From contig JADJLX010000005.1 in the NCBI GenBank assembly GCA_016709865.1, forward strand, positions 682,001-746,000: DNA of 64,000 nt, in the 5' to 3' direction. Both the position numbers and the translations under genes were made by a program. The notes under the pieces were generated by a model. That model had not been told where the DNA came from and searched no databases. It saw nothing but the letters and a program-made list of their open reading frames with translations. The stretch's first letter is position 1; every line of letters begins with the position of its first letter. Positions 8,513-17,796 of the stretch are shown one piece after another. This DNA is from Bacteroidales bacterium (GTDB taxonomy: Bacteria > Bacteroidota > Bacteroidia > Bacteroidales > VadinHA17).

Positions 8513-9621
8513 TAGCTCATTTTTAGTATTGAACATATTAATGATGAAACATCTTTTTTATAATAAACATTATCTCCCTGGTACTCAGTATTTGATTCAA
8601 TGGTCTTAATTGCTTTCAAAATTTTTGATTTTTTAAAAGGAACATTCAGTATATTTTGACTTTGCACTCTTCCATCCTGCCGTTTTCCAAGATTAATTAC
8701 CCATTTCCCTAATGAAGCAGCTTCAATAATTCCACTTGAAGTGTTCCCTAGAAGAAACGCACAATATTTCATTGCAGAAAAATATGCTTGAGAACCTAGG
8801 TTTTCGAAGCACCTTATCCTATTGTCAGATTCATTTGGGAGCCGAAGAAACCTGTTTCTAATTGTATCGTTATTAGTATCTGCATTAGGAAGTGTAATAA
8901 GAACCTGATAGTCTACAAGGTCAAGTAATACATCTGCCAATTCATCAACAAACGCTGAGTTTCTTTCAGGATAATAGGTTTCAGGATGCATTGTTACTAG
9001 TATGGTTGCGTTTTTAAGATCCAAACCAAATTTCTTACTAAATTTTTCTTTTGTTAAGAAAGAAGAATTTGTCAGATTATCGAGGCTGAGTGAACCTACA
9101 TTAAAAATATTGGAATCCGATCGAATTAATTCAGATACCCGCTTTCCATGCTCAGTACATGAGACAAAATGGAATTTTGAAGCCAGGCTAATAGAATGTC
9201 TGAATACGTTGTCAATTGCTCCTAAAGTTGTTTCACCACCATGAAGATGAGCAAATTGAATATTATAGGGGATTGCGGAGATAACAGCAGCAAACATTTC
9301 GTATCTATCACCCAAACAAAAAACCACATCAAAATCATCTTGATGATCTCGCCAAAAGTCTGCAAATTTTAGACAAGTCAAAGCTAAAGATGTAGAAATG
9401 GCATTTTGAGAATCTCCTAAAATAACTGATTCGATAGGGTATATTGAATCAAACCCATCTTTAATTATCTGTGTTATGGTATATCCATGTCGATGTGAGA
9501 AATGAGTTCCAAACACAATTAACTTTAATTCAAAAAAGGAATCATTCTTCAATTTTCTTAATAATGGCAAGTAAATTCCATAATCGGCACGGGAACTTGT
9601 TAAAACTGCAATTTTTTTCAT
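8512..9621 (-). CDS. legG: Hydrolysing NDP-sugar 2-epimerase (NeuC/LegG family)
   Basis: About 369 residues from the ATG at 9621, where the conserved N-terminus MKKIAVLTSSRADYG begins; an upstream start at 9651 would add ten poorly fitting residues. The GT-B-like fold carries HLHGGETTLGAIDNVFRH (about residues 113-130), MHPETYYPE, and the nucleotide-binding GNTSSGIIEAASLGKWVINLG with the two-Gly/Glu signature. It removes the nucleotide and inverts C2 to give the free 2,4-diacetamido-mannose sugar for LegI. It overlaps ptmE by one base. In Campylobacter and Legionella the order legI-legG-ptmE is the same. Confidence 0.91.
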   Translation of the reverse strand: MKKIAVLTSSRADYGIYLPLLRKLKNDSFFELKLIVFGTHFSHRHGYTITQIIKDGFDSIYPIESVILGDSQNAISTSLALTCLKFADFWRDHQDDFDVVFCLGDRYEMFAAVISAIPYNIQFAHLHGGETTLGAIDNVFRHSISLASKFHFVSCTEHGKRVSELIRSDSNIFNVGSLSLDNLTNSSFLTKEKFSKKFGLDLKNATILVTMHPETYYPERNSAFVDELADVLLDLVDYQVLITLPNADTNNDTIRNRFLRLPNESDNRIRCFENLGSQAYFSAMKYCAFLLGNTSSGIIEAASLGKWVINLGKRQDGRVQSQNILNVPFKKSKILKAIKTIESNTEYQGDNVYYKKDVSSLICSILKMS

Positions 9622-9685
9622 CCTGAATGAGTCAATTTTACGCAATTCCAAAAATATTAATTATTATTTGAAAATACGTCCTTCA

Positions 9686-10693
9686 TTATAGTTCAATTAA
9701 ATCATCATATTCAAAATTTCTTGAAGCTTTTTTACCAATTATTTCATCCCACAGCATAGGGCTTATTCCAGAGCCTGGTCTCTTTACTGTAATATTCTCA
9801 CTTGTAAATATCTCACCTTTATTTATCTGTTTTGCGGCAACAATACTCTTACGAACAACCAATATATTCTTTTGTTCGCTTCTGCTGGGTTCCTTTACAC
9901 CATCCCCTGAGAGAACAAGCTCAATGTTCCTAATTGCTTTTATCATTGCTTTCAGGTCACCAGGTTCTAAAGATGCTTTATGATCTGGTCCAGAAAGATT
10001 GCAATCCAGTGTAAAATGTTTCTCAATTACGGTAGCACCTAATGACACAGCTGCAATTGGAACCTCATAGCCAAGTGTATGATCGGAATATCCAACTTTT
10101 ACACCTAAACTGTTTCTGATTGTAATCATTGCCATAAGATTGACATCTTCCATTGGTGTTGGATACTCAGTATTACAATGTAAAACAGTAATGTTGTTTT
10201 TAGGAACACCATTTAATTGCAGAACGTTTACTGCTGCTTTTATTTCTTCCAGATTGGCCATTCCCGTTGATAAAATGACCGGTTTCTGCTTTTTTGCAAT
10301 ATGTTGAAGATAAGGCTTGTTGGTAATTTCCCCTGATGGAATTTTAAATAGTGGAGAGCCCAGTTTGTCTAAAAAATCTATGCTTTCCTGATCAAATCCA
10401 GTAGATAAGAATTTTATGCCATACTTAATTGCTAAGTCAATTAATTTATAATGCCAATCTTCAGGCATCTCAAGCTGTTTAAGTAATGAAAGTTGAGATA
10501 CATTCCCATTGCTCATATTTCTTTCCTGATAATCAGCCTTTGTTGCTGATTTACTAGCAATTCTGTCTGCTTTGAATGTTTGAAACTTGACATAATCAGC
10601 TCCAGCTTCAGCTGCAGCAAAAACTAACTTCTTTGCCAGTTCAAAATCACCGTTGTGATTAACACCGGCTTCCGCAATAATAGTAGTTTTCAT
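9686..10693 (-). CDS. legI: N,N'-diacetyllegionaminate synthase (NeuB family)
   Basis: 335 residues: an aldolase-type TIM barrel (1-270) followed by a SAF antifreeze-like domain (about 280-335, IVAAKQINKGEIFTSENITVKRPG). Metal and phosphoenolpyruvate residues are in AEAGVNHNGD (6-15), KFQTF, HCNTEYPTP and YSDHTLGYEVPIAAV; HFTLD holds the second metal His. It condenses phosphoenolpyruvate with the diacetamido hexose. It overlaps the acetyltransferase gene by 4 bases. NeuB, LegI and PseI cannot be separated by motif alone; LegI is chosen because LegB, LegC and PtmE are present. Confidence 0.92.
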   Translation of the reverse strand: MKTTIIAEAGVNHNGDFELAKKLVFAAAEAGADYVKFQTFKADRIASKSATKADYQERNMSNGNVSQLSLLKQLEMPEDWHYKLIDLAIKYGIKFLSTGFDQESIDFLDKLGSPLFKIPSGEITNKPYLQHIAKKQKPVILSTGMANLEEIKAAVNVLQLNGVPKNNITVLHCNTEYPTPMEDVNLMAMITIRNSLGVKVGYSDHTLGYEVPIAAVSLGATVIEKHFTLDCNLSGPDHKASLEPGDLKAMIKAIRNIELVLSGDGVKEPSRSEQKNILVVRKSIVAAKQINKGEIFTSENITVKRPGSGISPMLWDEIIGKKASRNFEYDDLIEL

Positions 10694-11328
10694 GATTTGA
10701 GAACTTTTCGAGCAGGATTTCCAATATATAAACCTGGCTCATCTGGATTTTTCAGAATGCAAGCCCCTGCTGCAACAATAATATTTTCAGGCAATGAAAT
10801 ATTATTTGCAATTACAGAATTACTGCCGACAAACGAATTATTTCCAACAATAACCTGTCCGTTTATTACTGATTGTGTTGAAATATGACAGTTATCGCCT
10901 ACAATAGCTTCGTGCTCAATCAGTGCACCAGTGTTAATAATACAGTTTTTACCGATTTGCGCCCTGGCATTGATTAACGAGTCATGCATTACAATTGTTC
11001 CCTCCTCAATTATTGCAGAAGCGCTCACATAGGCGCGGGGACTGATAATGACAGGTAAACTACCATTGTAATTTTTTACCAGTTCGAATATTTTTACACG
11101 CTTTTCAGGAGACTTAATCTGACCTATTGTTATAAGAAAATTCCTGTATTTAGCAGCTAGCATGGGAATATCATCATCTGTTCCGATTACCTTAATGCCA
11201 AGCATTTCAGTGCCTCCTTTTTCAAAAGTATCGAGAATACCGGCAATTTCATATTTATTTTCCAGCCTGAGAACATCGATGCACGAAATGCAATGTCCGC
11301 CACCTCCTATCAGAATGATTGATTCCAT
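10690..11328 (-). CDS. legH: Nucleotide-sugar N-acetyltransferase, left-handed beta-helix (LegH/NeuD/PglD family)
   Basis: 212 residues. The N-terminal Rossmann-like half starts IILIGGGGHCISCIDVL, the glycine-rich signature of PglD/NeuD proteins. The C-terminal half from about residue 95 is built of hexapeptide repeats (VSASAIIEEGTIVMHDS, IIANNISLPENIIVAAGA) and carries the catalytic His in TGALIEHEAIVGD. It would acetylate the 4-amino group made by LegC. Tight spacing: 2 bases after LegC and an ATGA overlap with LegI. Confidence 0.88.
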   Translation of the reverse strand: MESIILIGGGGHCISCIDVLRLENKYEIAGILDTFEKGGTEMLGIKVIGTDDDIPMLAAKYRNFLITIGQIKSPEKRVKIFELVKNYNGSLPVIISPRAYVSASAIIEEGTIVMHDSLINARAQIGKNCIINTGALIEHEAIVGDNCHISTQSVINGQVIVGNNSFVGSNSVIANNISLPENIIVAAGACILKNPDEPGLYIGNPARKVLKS

Positions 11329-11330
11329 AT

Positions 11331-12479
11331 CTAAATTATAACGCTGCTGGGAATATTAACAACTCTTTCTTCAAGCCATTCGGAATTAGCCAAGGAATCT
11401 TTCCGGCAGTTTTTAAACATGCTCAACTTATTCATCAGACGCCAGACAGGACGCGTCATTACTCCCTGTTCATTTGATTCTTCAAGAAACAGATCTCTTT
11501 CCTTTTTAGAATCAAAAATCAGAACATTCAACCAATAATTGGATCTGCAGAAATCAGGTTCTCTGAAAAATGCTACCGGACCTGACTCGAAATAATCACT
11601 GTATGTTTTAGCTAAAAGTCTTTTCTTCTCAATTAAAAAATCAAGCTGTTCAAGCTGAGCTAAACCAAGTGCAGCATTAATATTTGGCATCCTGTAGTTA
11701 TAACCTATTTCATCATGGACAAATTCCCATGGATGCTTTACTTTTGCCTGTGTTGTCAAATGCTTTGCGTGCAGGGCCAGATCCTTGTCATTGAATAAAA
11801 GCATACCTCCTCCACCTGTGGTTATGGTTTTATTCCCGTTGAAGCTCACCACTCCAATCCTACCGAATGTCCCGGTATGCTTTCCTTTATAGTAACTTCC
11901 GATGCTTTCAGCGGCATCTTCAACCAGTCCTATTTTGTATTTTTCACATAGAGCAGCAATTTCTTCAATCCTGCAGGGATGTCCGAATGTATGCATTGGA
12001 ACACATGCTTTTATTCTTTTTCCCGATGATTTATTATAACAGCCATCGGACTTCATCGTTGTTTCATTTATTAGAAAAGATTCAAGTGCGGCAGGACTTA
12101 GGCCCAATGTGTCTTTATCCACGTCAATGAATACAGGCTCTGCATTACAATAGCTTATAGCATTTGCAGTAGCAATAAAAGTCAGCGACTGGCTAATCAC
12201 TTCATCGTTTTGCTCAACTCCAACAAGCTTCAGTGCAATATGAAGACCATTGGTTCCATTTACACATACCACTGCCAATTCAGATCCAGTGTACTCAGCA
12301 ACTTTTTCCTCAAACAAATCAACAAATTTCCCTACACTTGAAACATAAGTGGAGTCGATGCACTCGTTGAGATATTTCTTTTCATTTCCATTAAAAGTTG
12401 GAACATGAAGAGGAATGGGATTCCCGGGTTCAGAATAAACTAATCTGATTTTATCAATTATATATTGATATTTTGCCAT
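11331..12479 (-). CDS. legC: DegT/DnrJ/EryC1-type sugar 4-aminotransferase
   Basis: 382 residues of the PLP-dependent DegT/AHBA fold. The N-terminal stretch before EKKYLNECIDSTYVSS matches the longer LegC/PseC variants (about 30 extra residues). VGVVSFNGNKTITTGGGG carries the PLP Lys; VVCVNGTNGLHIALKLV binds cofactor phosphate; EDAAESIGS gives the Asp contacting the pyridine nitrogen. It aminates C4 of the 4-keto-6-deoxy sugar from LegB, with glutamate as donor in the family. It sits 2 bases after legB and 2 before legH. Confidence 0.9.
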   Translation of the reverse strand: MAKYQYIIDKIRLVYSEPGNPIPLHVPTFNGNEKKYLNECIDSTYVSSVGKFVDLFEEKVAEYTGSELAVVCVNGTNGLHIALKLVGVEQNDEVISQSLTFIATANAISYCNAEPVFIDVDKDTLGLSPAALESFLINETTMKSDGCYNKSSGKRIKACVPMHTFGHPCRIEEIAALCEKYKIGLVEDAAESIGSYYKGKHTGTFGRIGVVSFNGNKTITTGGGGMLLFNDKDLALHAKHLTTQAKVKHPWEFVHDEIGYNYRMPNINAALGLAQLEQLDFLIEKKRLLAKTYSDYFESGPVAFFREPDFCRSNYWLNVLIFDSKKERDLFLEESNEQGVMTRPVWRLMNKLSMFKNCRKDSLANSEWLEERVVNIPSSVII

Positions 12480-12481
12480 TT

Positions 12482-13468
12482 CTAGATATTGTAAATATTA
12501 GGTTTGAATTTTTTCAGGTTTTCGGGATTAACAAACCAATCGCATGTAATTTTCAAACCCGTCTGAATTGTATGCTGAAGCTTAAAGCCAGTCAGTTCCT
12601 TAAGCAAGGAGTTATCTCCCCATAACCTGAATACTTCTGATTTTTCAGGCCTGTGTCTCTGATCATCGTCAATGAATTCCACATCTGACTTCATAATCTC
12701 CTTTATCGTGTTCAATAAATTCAATATTGAGATCTCCTGGTTGGAGCTGATATTAATTTCTCTGCCAATAGTCAGTTCTGATTCCGCTATAGCAATAAAT
12801 CCTGCACATGTATCCTTCACAAAAACAAAATCGCGTGTAGGACTTAAATCTCCAAGCTTTATCTCTTTCATCCCGTTGGCAATCTGGGTAATAATCGTTG
12901 GTATGATAGCGCGGGCTGATTGCCGGGGTCCAAAAGTATTAAACGGCCGGGCAACAGATACTGGCAGTCCGAATGCGCTATAGAAACTCATGGATATTGC
13001 ATCGGCCCCGATTTTTGTTGCTGAATAGGGAGACTGAGGTTGTTTCGGATGTTTTTCATCTATTGGAACATATTGAGCAGTTCCATAGACTTCGGAGGTG
13101 GAAGTATGAATTAACCTGATATTGCCTCTCTCTTTGGCTGCCTGGCAAATGTTAAGGGTTCCCTTTATATTGGTATCGACATAACTGTCAGGGGCATGGT
13201 AAGAAAAAGGAATTGCGATCAGGGCAGCCAGATGGAAAATCAAATCAACATCTTCAACAAGGTTCCTGCAGAAATGCGGATCACGGATGTCACCACAGAC
13301 AACCTCAAGATTACCATTTAAAGGAATATCCTCAATCCAACCCCAACTATTGAATGAATTATATTGAGAGAGAGCTCTTACATTATAACCTTTTTCAAGA
13401 AGACTTTCAACCAGATGAGATCCTATAAATCCATCGGCTCCTGTAACAAGAATTTTTAAGAATTGCAT
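12482..13468 (-). CDS. legB: NDP-N-acetylglucosamine 4,6-dehydratase (LegB type)
   Basis: 328 residues, extended SDR. The cofactor loop TGADGFIGSHLVESL is at residues 9-23. The active site is HTSTSEVYG and SPYSATKIGAD (Thr/Ser, Tyr, Lys), and the substrate loop is FNTFGPRQSARAIIPTI. This NAD-binding pattern is that of LegB/PtmC soluble 4,6-dehydratases that open the legionaminic pathway. First gene of the tightly packed leg set; 141 bases without a gene separate it from the damaged GT2. A possible -10-like box on this strand is listed separately. Confidence 0.9.
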   Translation of the reverse strand: MQFLKILVTGADGFIGSHLVESLLEKGYNVRALSQYNSFNSWGWIEDIPLNGNLEVVCGDIRDPHFCRNLVEDVDLIFHLAALIAIPFSYHAPDSYVDTNIKGTLNICQAAKERGNIRLIHTSTSEVYGTAQYVPIDEKHPKQPQSPYSATKIGADAISMSFYSAFGLPVSVARPFNTFGPRQSARAIIPTIITQIANGMKEIKLGDLSPTRDFVFVKDTCAGFIAIAESELTIGREINISSNQEISILNLLNTIKEIMKSDVEFIDDDQRHRPEKSEVFRLWGDNSLLKELTGFKLQHTIQTGLKITCDWFVNPENLKKFKPNIYNI

Positions 13469-13555
13469 TGATTTTTTTTTAGAATCAAATTTTTATTTTG
13501 TTTAAAAGTGAGAAGTACTCATTTATCCATATATTCAATTTAATGGCAATCCTCA

Positions 13556-13563
13556 CAAATTTA
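13556..13563 (-). promoter_or_regulatory. Possible -7 promoter box (TAAATTTG) before legB
   Basis: On the minus strand this reads TAAATTTG, matching the Bacteroidota -7 consensus TAnnTTTG. It lies about 90 bases before the legB start, in the 141-base gap after the damaged GT2. No TTTG is found at the expected 19-base distance, so support is weak. Confidence 0.3.
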
Positions 13564-13609
13564 GTGAAAAGGTATGCAACTGATTGCATCATTAATTATC
13601 CAAAAATCA

Positions 13610-14433
13610 CTATACATCTGATTTTCTGAAAACTTTATAAATGAACTTTAGGATGAATGAGGGCATAATTCTTGCTATTCCGACCAAAAGCGAATAAAAA
13701 TAAATATGGCTTGGAGCCTTCAAAGCCTTGTTAATTCTAAACCGTGTTATTATATATTTGAAACCAAAAATGAATCCCGATCTTCGCTTATAAAATTTCT
13801 TATCCCGCCTAAAAAGTAACAAATATTCAGGCAGGTTCTCTAAGATTAGACCACTCTTAATAGCGTTACTCCAAAAAAGATAATCTTCAAGTCTAAGGAA
13901 TCTGTAGGATACAGGCCTGCTCTATCAACCATTTCCCTTCTGAACATTACCGATGAATGAGCCAATGGAGATCGTCTTAAAATAAATTTTTTTATCTCTT
14001 CATGCTTTAAAGGTAATTTCTGATATGAAACTATTTTATCATTTTCATCAATTTCCTTGTACCATGATCCAACACAGGCAATCTTAGGATTTGAAAGAAA
14101 GAATTTTTTTTGAGACTCAAATCTATTTGATACGGAGATATCATCCGCATCCATCCTAGCAATAAATTTATATTCAGGATTATTTAAGACAATTTCTAAC
14201 AAAAAATTTAGAGCTCGTGCCAATCCTCCATTTTTCTCAATTTTATATAAATGGATCCTCTTATCTCTTAAATTTATAAGATAATTTTCTATTTCATTTG
14301 AAACAGGACCATCAAATGCGATAAAAAAATCAAAGTCAGCGTAGGTCTGTGTTAAGATACTCTGTACTGATTGCTCTAAATAGCTAATCTTGTCGTTTAT
14401 ATATACTGACATTATTACAGCAAGATCAGTCAT
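13610..14433 (-). pseudogene. Family 2 glycosyltransferase with one frameshift
   Basis: The N-terminal GT-A domain is clear: AVIMSVYINDKISYLEQSVQ at the start, FDFFIAFDGP, ARMDADDIS (the DXD region), and RSPLAHSSVMFRREMVDRAG. At about 13885 the frame shifts: the upper frame ends in a nonsense tail and stops at 13846. The family continuation RLEDYLFWSNAIKSG..LENLPEYLL is found in another frame leading into the C-terminal piece that ends at 13610. A single-base change restores roughly 274 codons, normal for this family. Either a real inactivation or a base-calling error. A sugar transferase building the repeat unit if intact. Confidence 0.85.
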
Positions 14434-14483
14434 TTAACTAAAGACAAAAAAAAGATATAAGGTAAAAGCATATTTCCATGTAA

Positions 14484-15542
14484 CTAAGATGCGTATCTAT
14501 ATAATTCCAAATACTTAGTTGCCATTAACTTTTCAGTATAGTTTTTCAAATATCTCGTGAATGCTAAATCGACCTTTTCAGGTCCATCTTCATTTACTTC
14601 TCTCAAGGCATCAATCAAAGAGCTCAAATTCTCTAGTTTAAAAAACGTAACTTCATCATTATTAAATAATTCCTTAAACACTTCCAGATCAGAACAAATA
14701 ACAGGGACCTTAGACTGAACAGCTTCTACTAAAGCCAGGCCAAATCCTTCTGAACGGGAAGGCATTACAAAAAAATCAAGAAATCTATAATAAATAACCG
14801 GATTGTTCATGAATCCACAAAAACAGACCCTGTCAGAGACATTCAATTTTTCAGCTATATTTTGCAACTTTTTCAACCCCTCTCCTGAGCCAAAAACAAC
14901 AAGTGCCAAGCCTTTTTCAATAGACAAGAGATTCAAAATCTGATCCAGCCCTTTTCTTTTATTCAGAATTCCTGAAAACCCAAAAATCTTTAATCCCCGG
15001 ATTCTGAAATCATCAATAATTTTTACAATAACAGAATCCAGCCTAACCAGGTCATTATTTTCAGGAACGCTGTTATAAATTATCTCAAGCTTAGAGGCAG
15101 GTAGTAACTTCTCATAGTAGGTTTTCATAGATCTAGAAACACAAATCAGTTTATCAGCTTTTCGCCACAGTATTAACCAAATATTTCCGAATATAAATGA
15201 AATGAACCTGTTATAAGTAAATGATAAGTCCTCGAATACCAAATTGTGCAAAGTAGAGATATGATATTTAATTTTTTTTCTGTTCACAAATGCAAAAAAA
15301 TCAGGGCGAAAACCATTAGTATGTATTATATCAAAACTGCCAAAAGGAAATGTATTGTAGTTCAATCTTTCAATCGGAACATTCATTTCCATATTAAAAT
15401 CAAAAGTTGATTTGATATAATAAACCTTTATCTTTAGTGGATGATCGATTTTACTTAAATAATTTACTAATGTCTGCATAACCTTAACAGGACCAAGACT
15501 AGTTATACTGGTTACAATAATTGCAACATTTTTATCTTTCAT
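14484..15542 (-). CDS. Family 4 glycosyltransferase
   Basis: 352 residues, GT-B fold. The N-terminal VTSITSLGPVKVMQTLV corresponds to the acceptor-side glycine loop. The C-terminal half has the GT4 donor signature: FGFSGILNKRKGLDQIL, VVFGSGEGLKKLQ, CFCGF and the E-x7-E motif in PSRSEGFGLALVEAV (about residues 283-297). No membrane segment. It starts inside the polymerase stop (ATGA) and is therefore co-translated with it. A sugar donor cannot be assigned. Confidence 0.88.
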   Translation of the reverse strand: MKDKNVAIIVTSITSLGPVKVMQTLVNYLSKIDHPLKIKVYYIKSTFDFNMEMNVPIERLNYNTFPFGSFDIIHTNGFRPDFFAFVNRKKIKYHISTLHNLVFEDLSFTYNRFISFIFGNIWLILWRKADKLICVSRSMKTYYEKLLPASKLEIIYNSVPENNDLVRLDSVIVKIIDDFRIRGLKIFGFSGILNKRKGLDQILNLLSIEKGLALVVFGSGEGLKKLQNIAEKLNVSDRVCFCGFMNNPVIYYRFLDFFVMPSRSEGFGLALVEAVQSKVPVICSDLEVFKELFNNDEVTFFKLENLSSLIDALREVNEDGPEKVDLAFTRYLKNYTEKLMATKYLELYRYAS

Positions 15543-16735
15543 TTTACTAAACTTTCCCTAATCCTTGCCTTTTCAAAAATTAGATGAAAAAATACTGGAT
15601 AAATGAAAACCATGAGAATTACATCAAGCCTGTTAAGAAAATTTGAGAATATCAAAAGACAAACTGTAGATTCTAAGATGCAAAGAGTTGTTACCTGAAA
15701 AACATTCCATCTTTTTGTTACATATAAGCACAAACATATTGCTATTAACGCCAATAATAACATCAGAATCATACCTCCCCATCCCATTGTAATAAAGCCA
15801 ACCATTAGGAAGGTACCTACTAACAACTCTGAGGATATTAAACTTGGACTAGGAGCAGTTAAGTTAAGTTTTTTTTGTGCTCTTAATGTTATACTCTGTG
15901 GAATAACACAATAAAAAATAAAACTATGCAGATTTCTATTATTAAAAAAACCTTTCGATTCATTAATATTGGTTTGCAAATTTGCAAGAGGAGAACTAAC
16001 ATACAGGTATGAAATATATTGATTATGACTCATCCCAGATTTTTTAAAACTTTCACTTGCGCCTAAATCATCAATTACAAATGATTTTGAAAGATTACTC
16101 CTATAATTTCCGTACACCCCAAATGAATATGAAAGAAAAGGAATTAATGCAAGAAGGAATAAAATAGAAATTAGACTTATCCTCCTGTAATGATATATTA
16201 ACATAAACAATGATGAGAGTAAAATCCAGACAACTGTAGATCTTCTGAAGATTAGAATTTGTAATATCAATATCGAAAAAATGTATAATAAATATTTCTT
16301 CTTTTTACTATTCAGAAAGGTCTGCAAATAAAAGACTGAAAAAAATATCGATAATGTATTAAAGATGGGATCAATAACGGGAGCACCAAACTCTCTGTAA
16401 TGAGGATCATACCGTAAAAATGGCATGTACCCCATATATAGAATATTTATGAATCCAAGAAGTATAATCAGCCAGAACACAATTTCATTCATAAAATAAG
16501 GAAACAATTGGTTTAAATTATAATTGAAACCTTTAGTATGATATTTGTAACCAAAAGTGATGAACACAATAAATGATATTCCAAAAAAAACAAGAAGATT
16601 GACTGACAGTTTAGGAAATATGTCGCTCCAACCCCATAGATAAACGATAATCGCTAAAGTGAAAGATAAGCAAAAAACATAAAAAGGATTTGTAAGAAAG
16701 AAGAGGTCTACCTTATGTTTAAGCAACCATCCCAT
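15539..16735 (-). CDS. Wzy-like O-antigen/oligosaccharide repeat unit polymerase
   Basis: 398 residues with about ten to twelve hydrophobic segments from residue 12 onward and a long loop (about 210-270) between mid-protein segments, as in Wzy polymerases. It has no recognisable catalytic motif, which is normal for this fast-evolving group. Position between two glycosyltransferase genes and high AT content are also typical. It overlaps the upstream glycosyltransferase by 17 bases and the downstream one by 4. It would polymerise lipid-linked repeat units in the inner membrane. Function inferred from topology and context. Confidence 0.72.
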   Translation of the reverse strand: MGWLLKHKVDLFFLTNPFYVFCLSFTLAIIVYLWGWSDIFPKLSVNLLVFFGISFIVFITFGYKYHTKGFNYNLNQLFPYFMNEIVFWLIILLGFINILYMGYMPFLRYDPHYREFGAPVIDPIFNTLSIFFSVFYLQTFLNSKKKKYLLYIFSILILQILIFRRSTVVWILLSSLFMLIYHYRRISLISILFLLALIPFLSYSFGVYGNYRSNLSKSFVIDDLGASESFKKSGMSHNQYISYLYVSSPLANLQTNINESKGFFNNRNLHSFIFYCVIPQSITLRAQKKLNLTAPSPSLISSELLVGTFLMVGFITMGWGGMILMLLLALIAICLCLYVTKRWNVFQVTTLCILESTVCLLIFSNFLNRLDVILMVFIYPVFFHLIFEKARIRESLVK

Positions 16736-17774
16736 TCAGAATATGATTTAGCCAGGATTTCAATTCCAGCTTATTAAAATAAGGATTAACACAGAATCCA
16801 ACTTTTTCTTTGATCCATTTAATATCGATTTCAGGCTTGTCTGGATTCAAAATATGTATCTGATCCTGATTGAAAAAAGATTCATTAACTATTCCAGGAT
16901 TGGTTGTTAAAATTTTCTTTCCGTTAGCCAATGCTGCGATAATTCTATGTGTATAGCCAGTCTGATCTGAATACGGTAAATCAAGAATAACATTAGAGTT
17001 CTGCATAGTTTTTTGTGCTTCCTCGAAACTCAGATTATCTGATTTAATGAAATTTCGTTTTAGAATCATGCTATTTGCTTCAAAAATTGAGATGTAATTA
17101 ATTACCCATCGATTATTTATCTTAAGGTATTTCAGTAACCGGTAAAAATAATAGTTATGAAATGACATTTTAAATGAGGGCCTGAGTAGAAAAAAGTACT
17201 TGATGTTTTTTTCTGAAATATGAGGCACTAGCCTGTCAATAATCAATAGTCTTTCAGGAGAAAATTTACCAATGAAGGATAAATCATTTACAATTTCATT
17301 TTTCTGACTATCTGTAACATTAAAATAGAAATTTGGGAGATATTCAATGTTATACTTTAATGAATCATATATGTCAAATGTAAAAATTTTGTCAAACAGC
17401 CTGATTCTATTTTCCCATGAATACTTTGAGAATGAATCCCATAGATAGAGAATAGATCGCAATCCTGGATTAAAATATTTTAATCGATTTAATAAATTGG
17501 GACAAACTGTAAAACAGTTAATAGAAAACAATATATCAAATCTCAAATTTTCAATCTTCGCTAATTCAATCTTAATATAGCGTTCACGTGGGGAAAATAA
17601 AAAAAAATAAAATCGTCTTATGTAACGAAATTTTGAAGTCTTATTACTATAATCAAAAGCGATTTCTTTGTTTTCAATATAATATACTTCGTTCCCAAAT
17701 TCTCTTAGCAAAATCACTATTTTCTTTTCAATTTCATAAAACTTAGGAATAATTAACAAGATTCGTGAAGCCAT
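16719..17774 (-). CDS. Putative glycosyltransferase (CgeB-like GT-B fold)
   Basis: 351 residues, soluble. Weak similarity by eye to CgeB/spore-maturation-like or capsular glycosyltransferases: the early RILLIIPKFYE strand, LRSILYLWDSF mid-protein, and a C-terminal donor-site-like segment (VILDLPYSDQTGYTHRIIAALANGKKIL) where a family-typical Arg and Gly-Lys pair are seen. Very rich in Phe, Ile and Lys, in line with the low GC of this part of the locus. It overlaps the polymerase gene by 17 bases. Exact family and donor unknown. Confidence 0.6.
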   Translation of the reverse strand: MASRILLIIPKFYEIEKKIVILLREFGNEVYYIENKEIAFDYSNKTSKFRYIRRFYFFLFSPRERYIKIELAKIENLRFDILFSINCFTVCPNLLNRLKYFNPGLRSILYLWDSFSKYSWENRIRLFDKIFTFDIYDSLKYNIEYLPNFYFNVTDSQKNEIVNDLSFIGKFSPERLLIIDRLVPHISEKNIKYFFLLRPSFKMSFHNYYFYRLLKYLKINNRWVINYISIFEANSMILKRNFIKSDNLSFEEAQKTMQNSNVILDLPYSDQTGYTHRIIAALANGKKILTTNPGIVNESFFNQDQIHILNPDKPEIDIKWIKEKVGFCVNPYFNKLELKSWLNHILNGMVA

Positions 17775-17796
17775 GATAAAATAAAAAAACTTTTAT

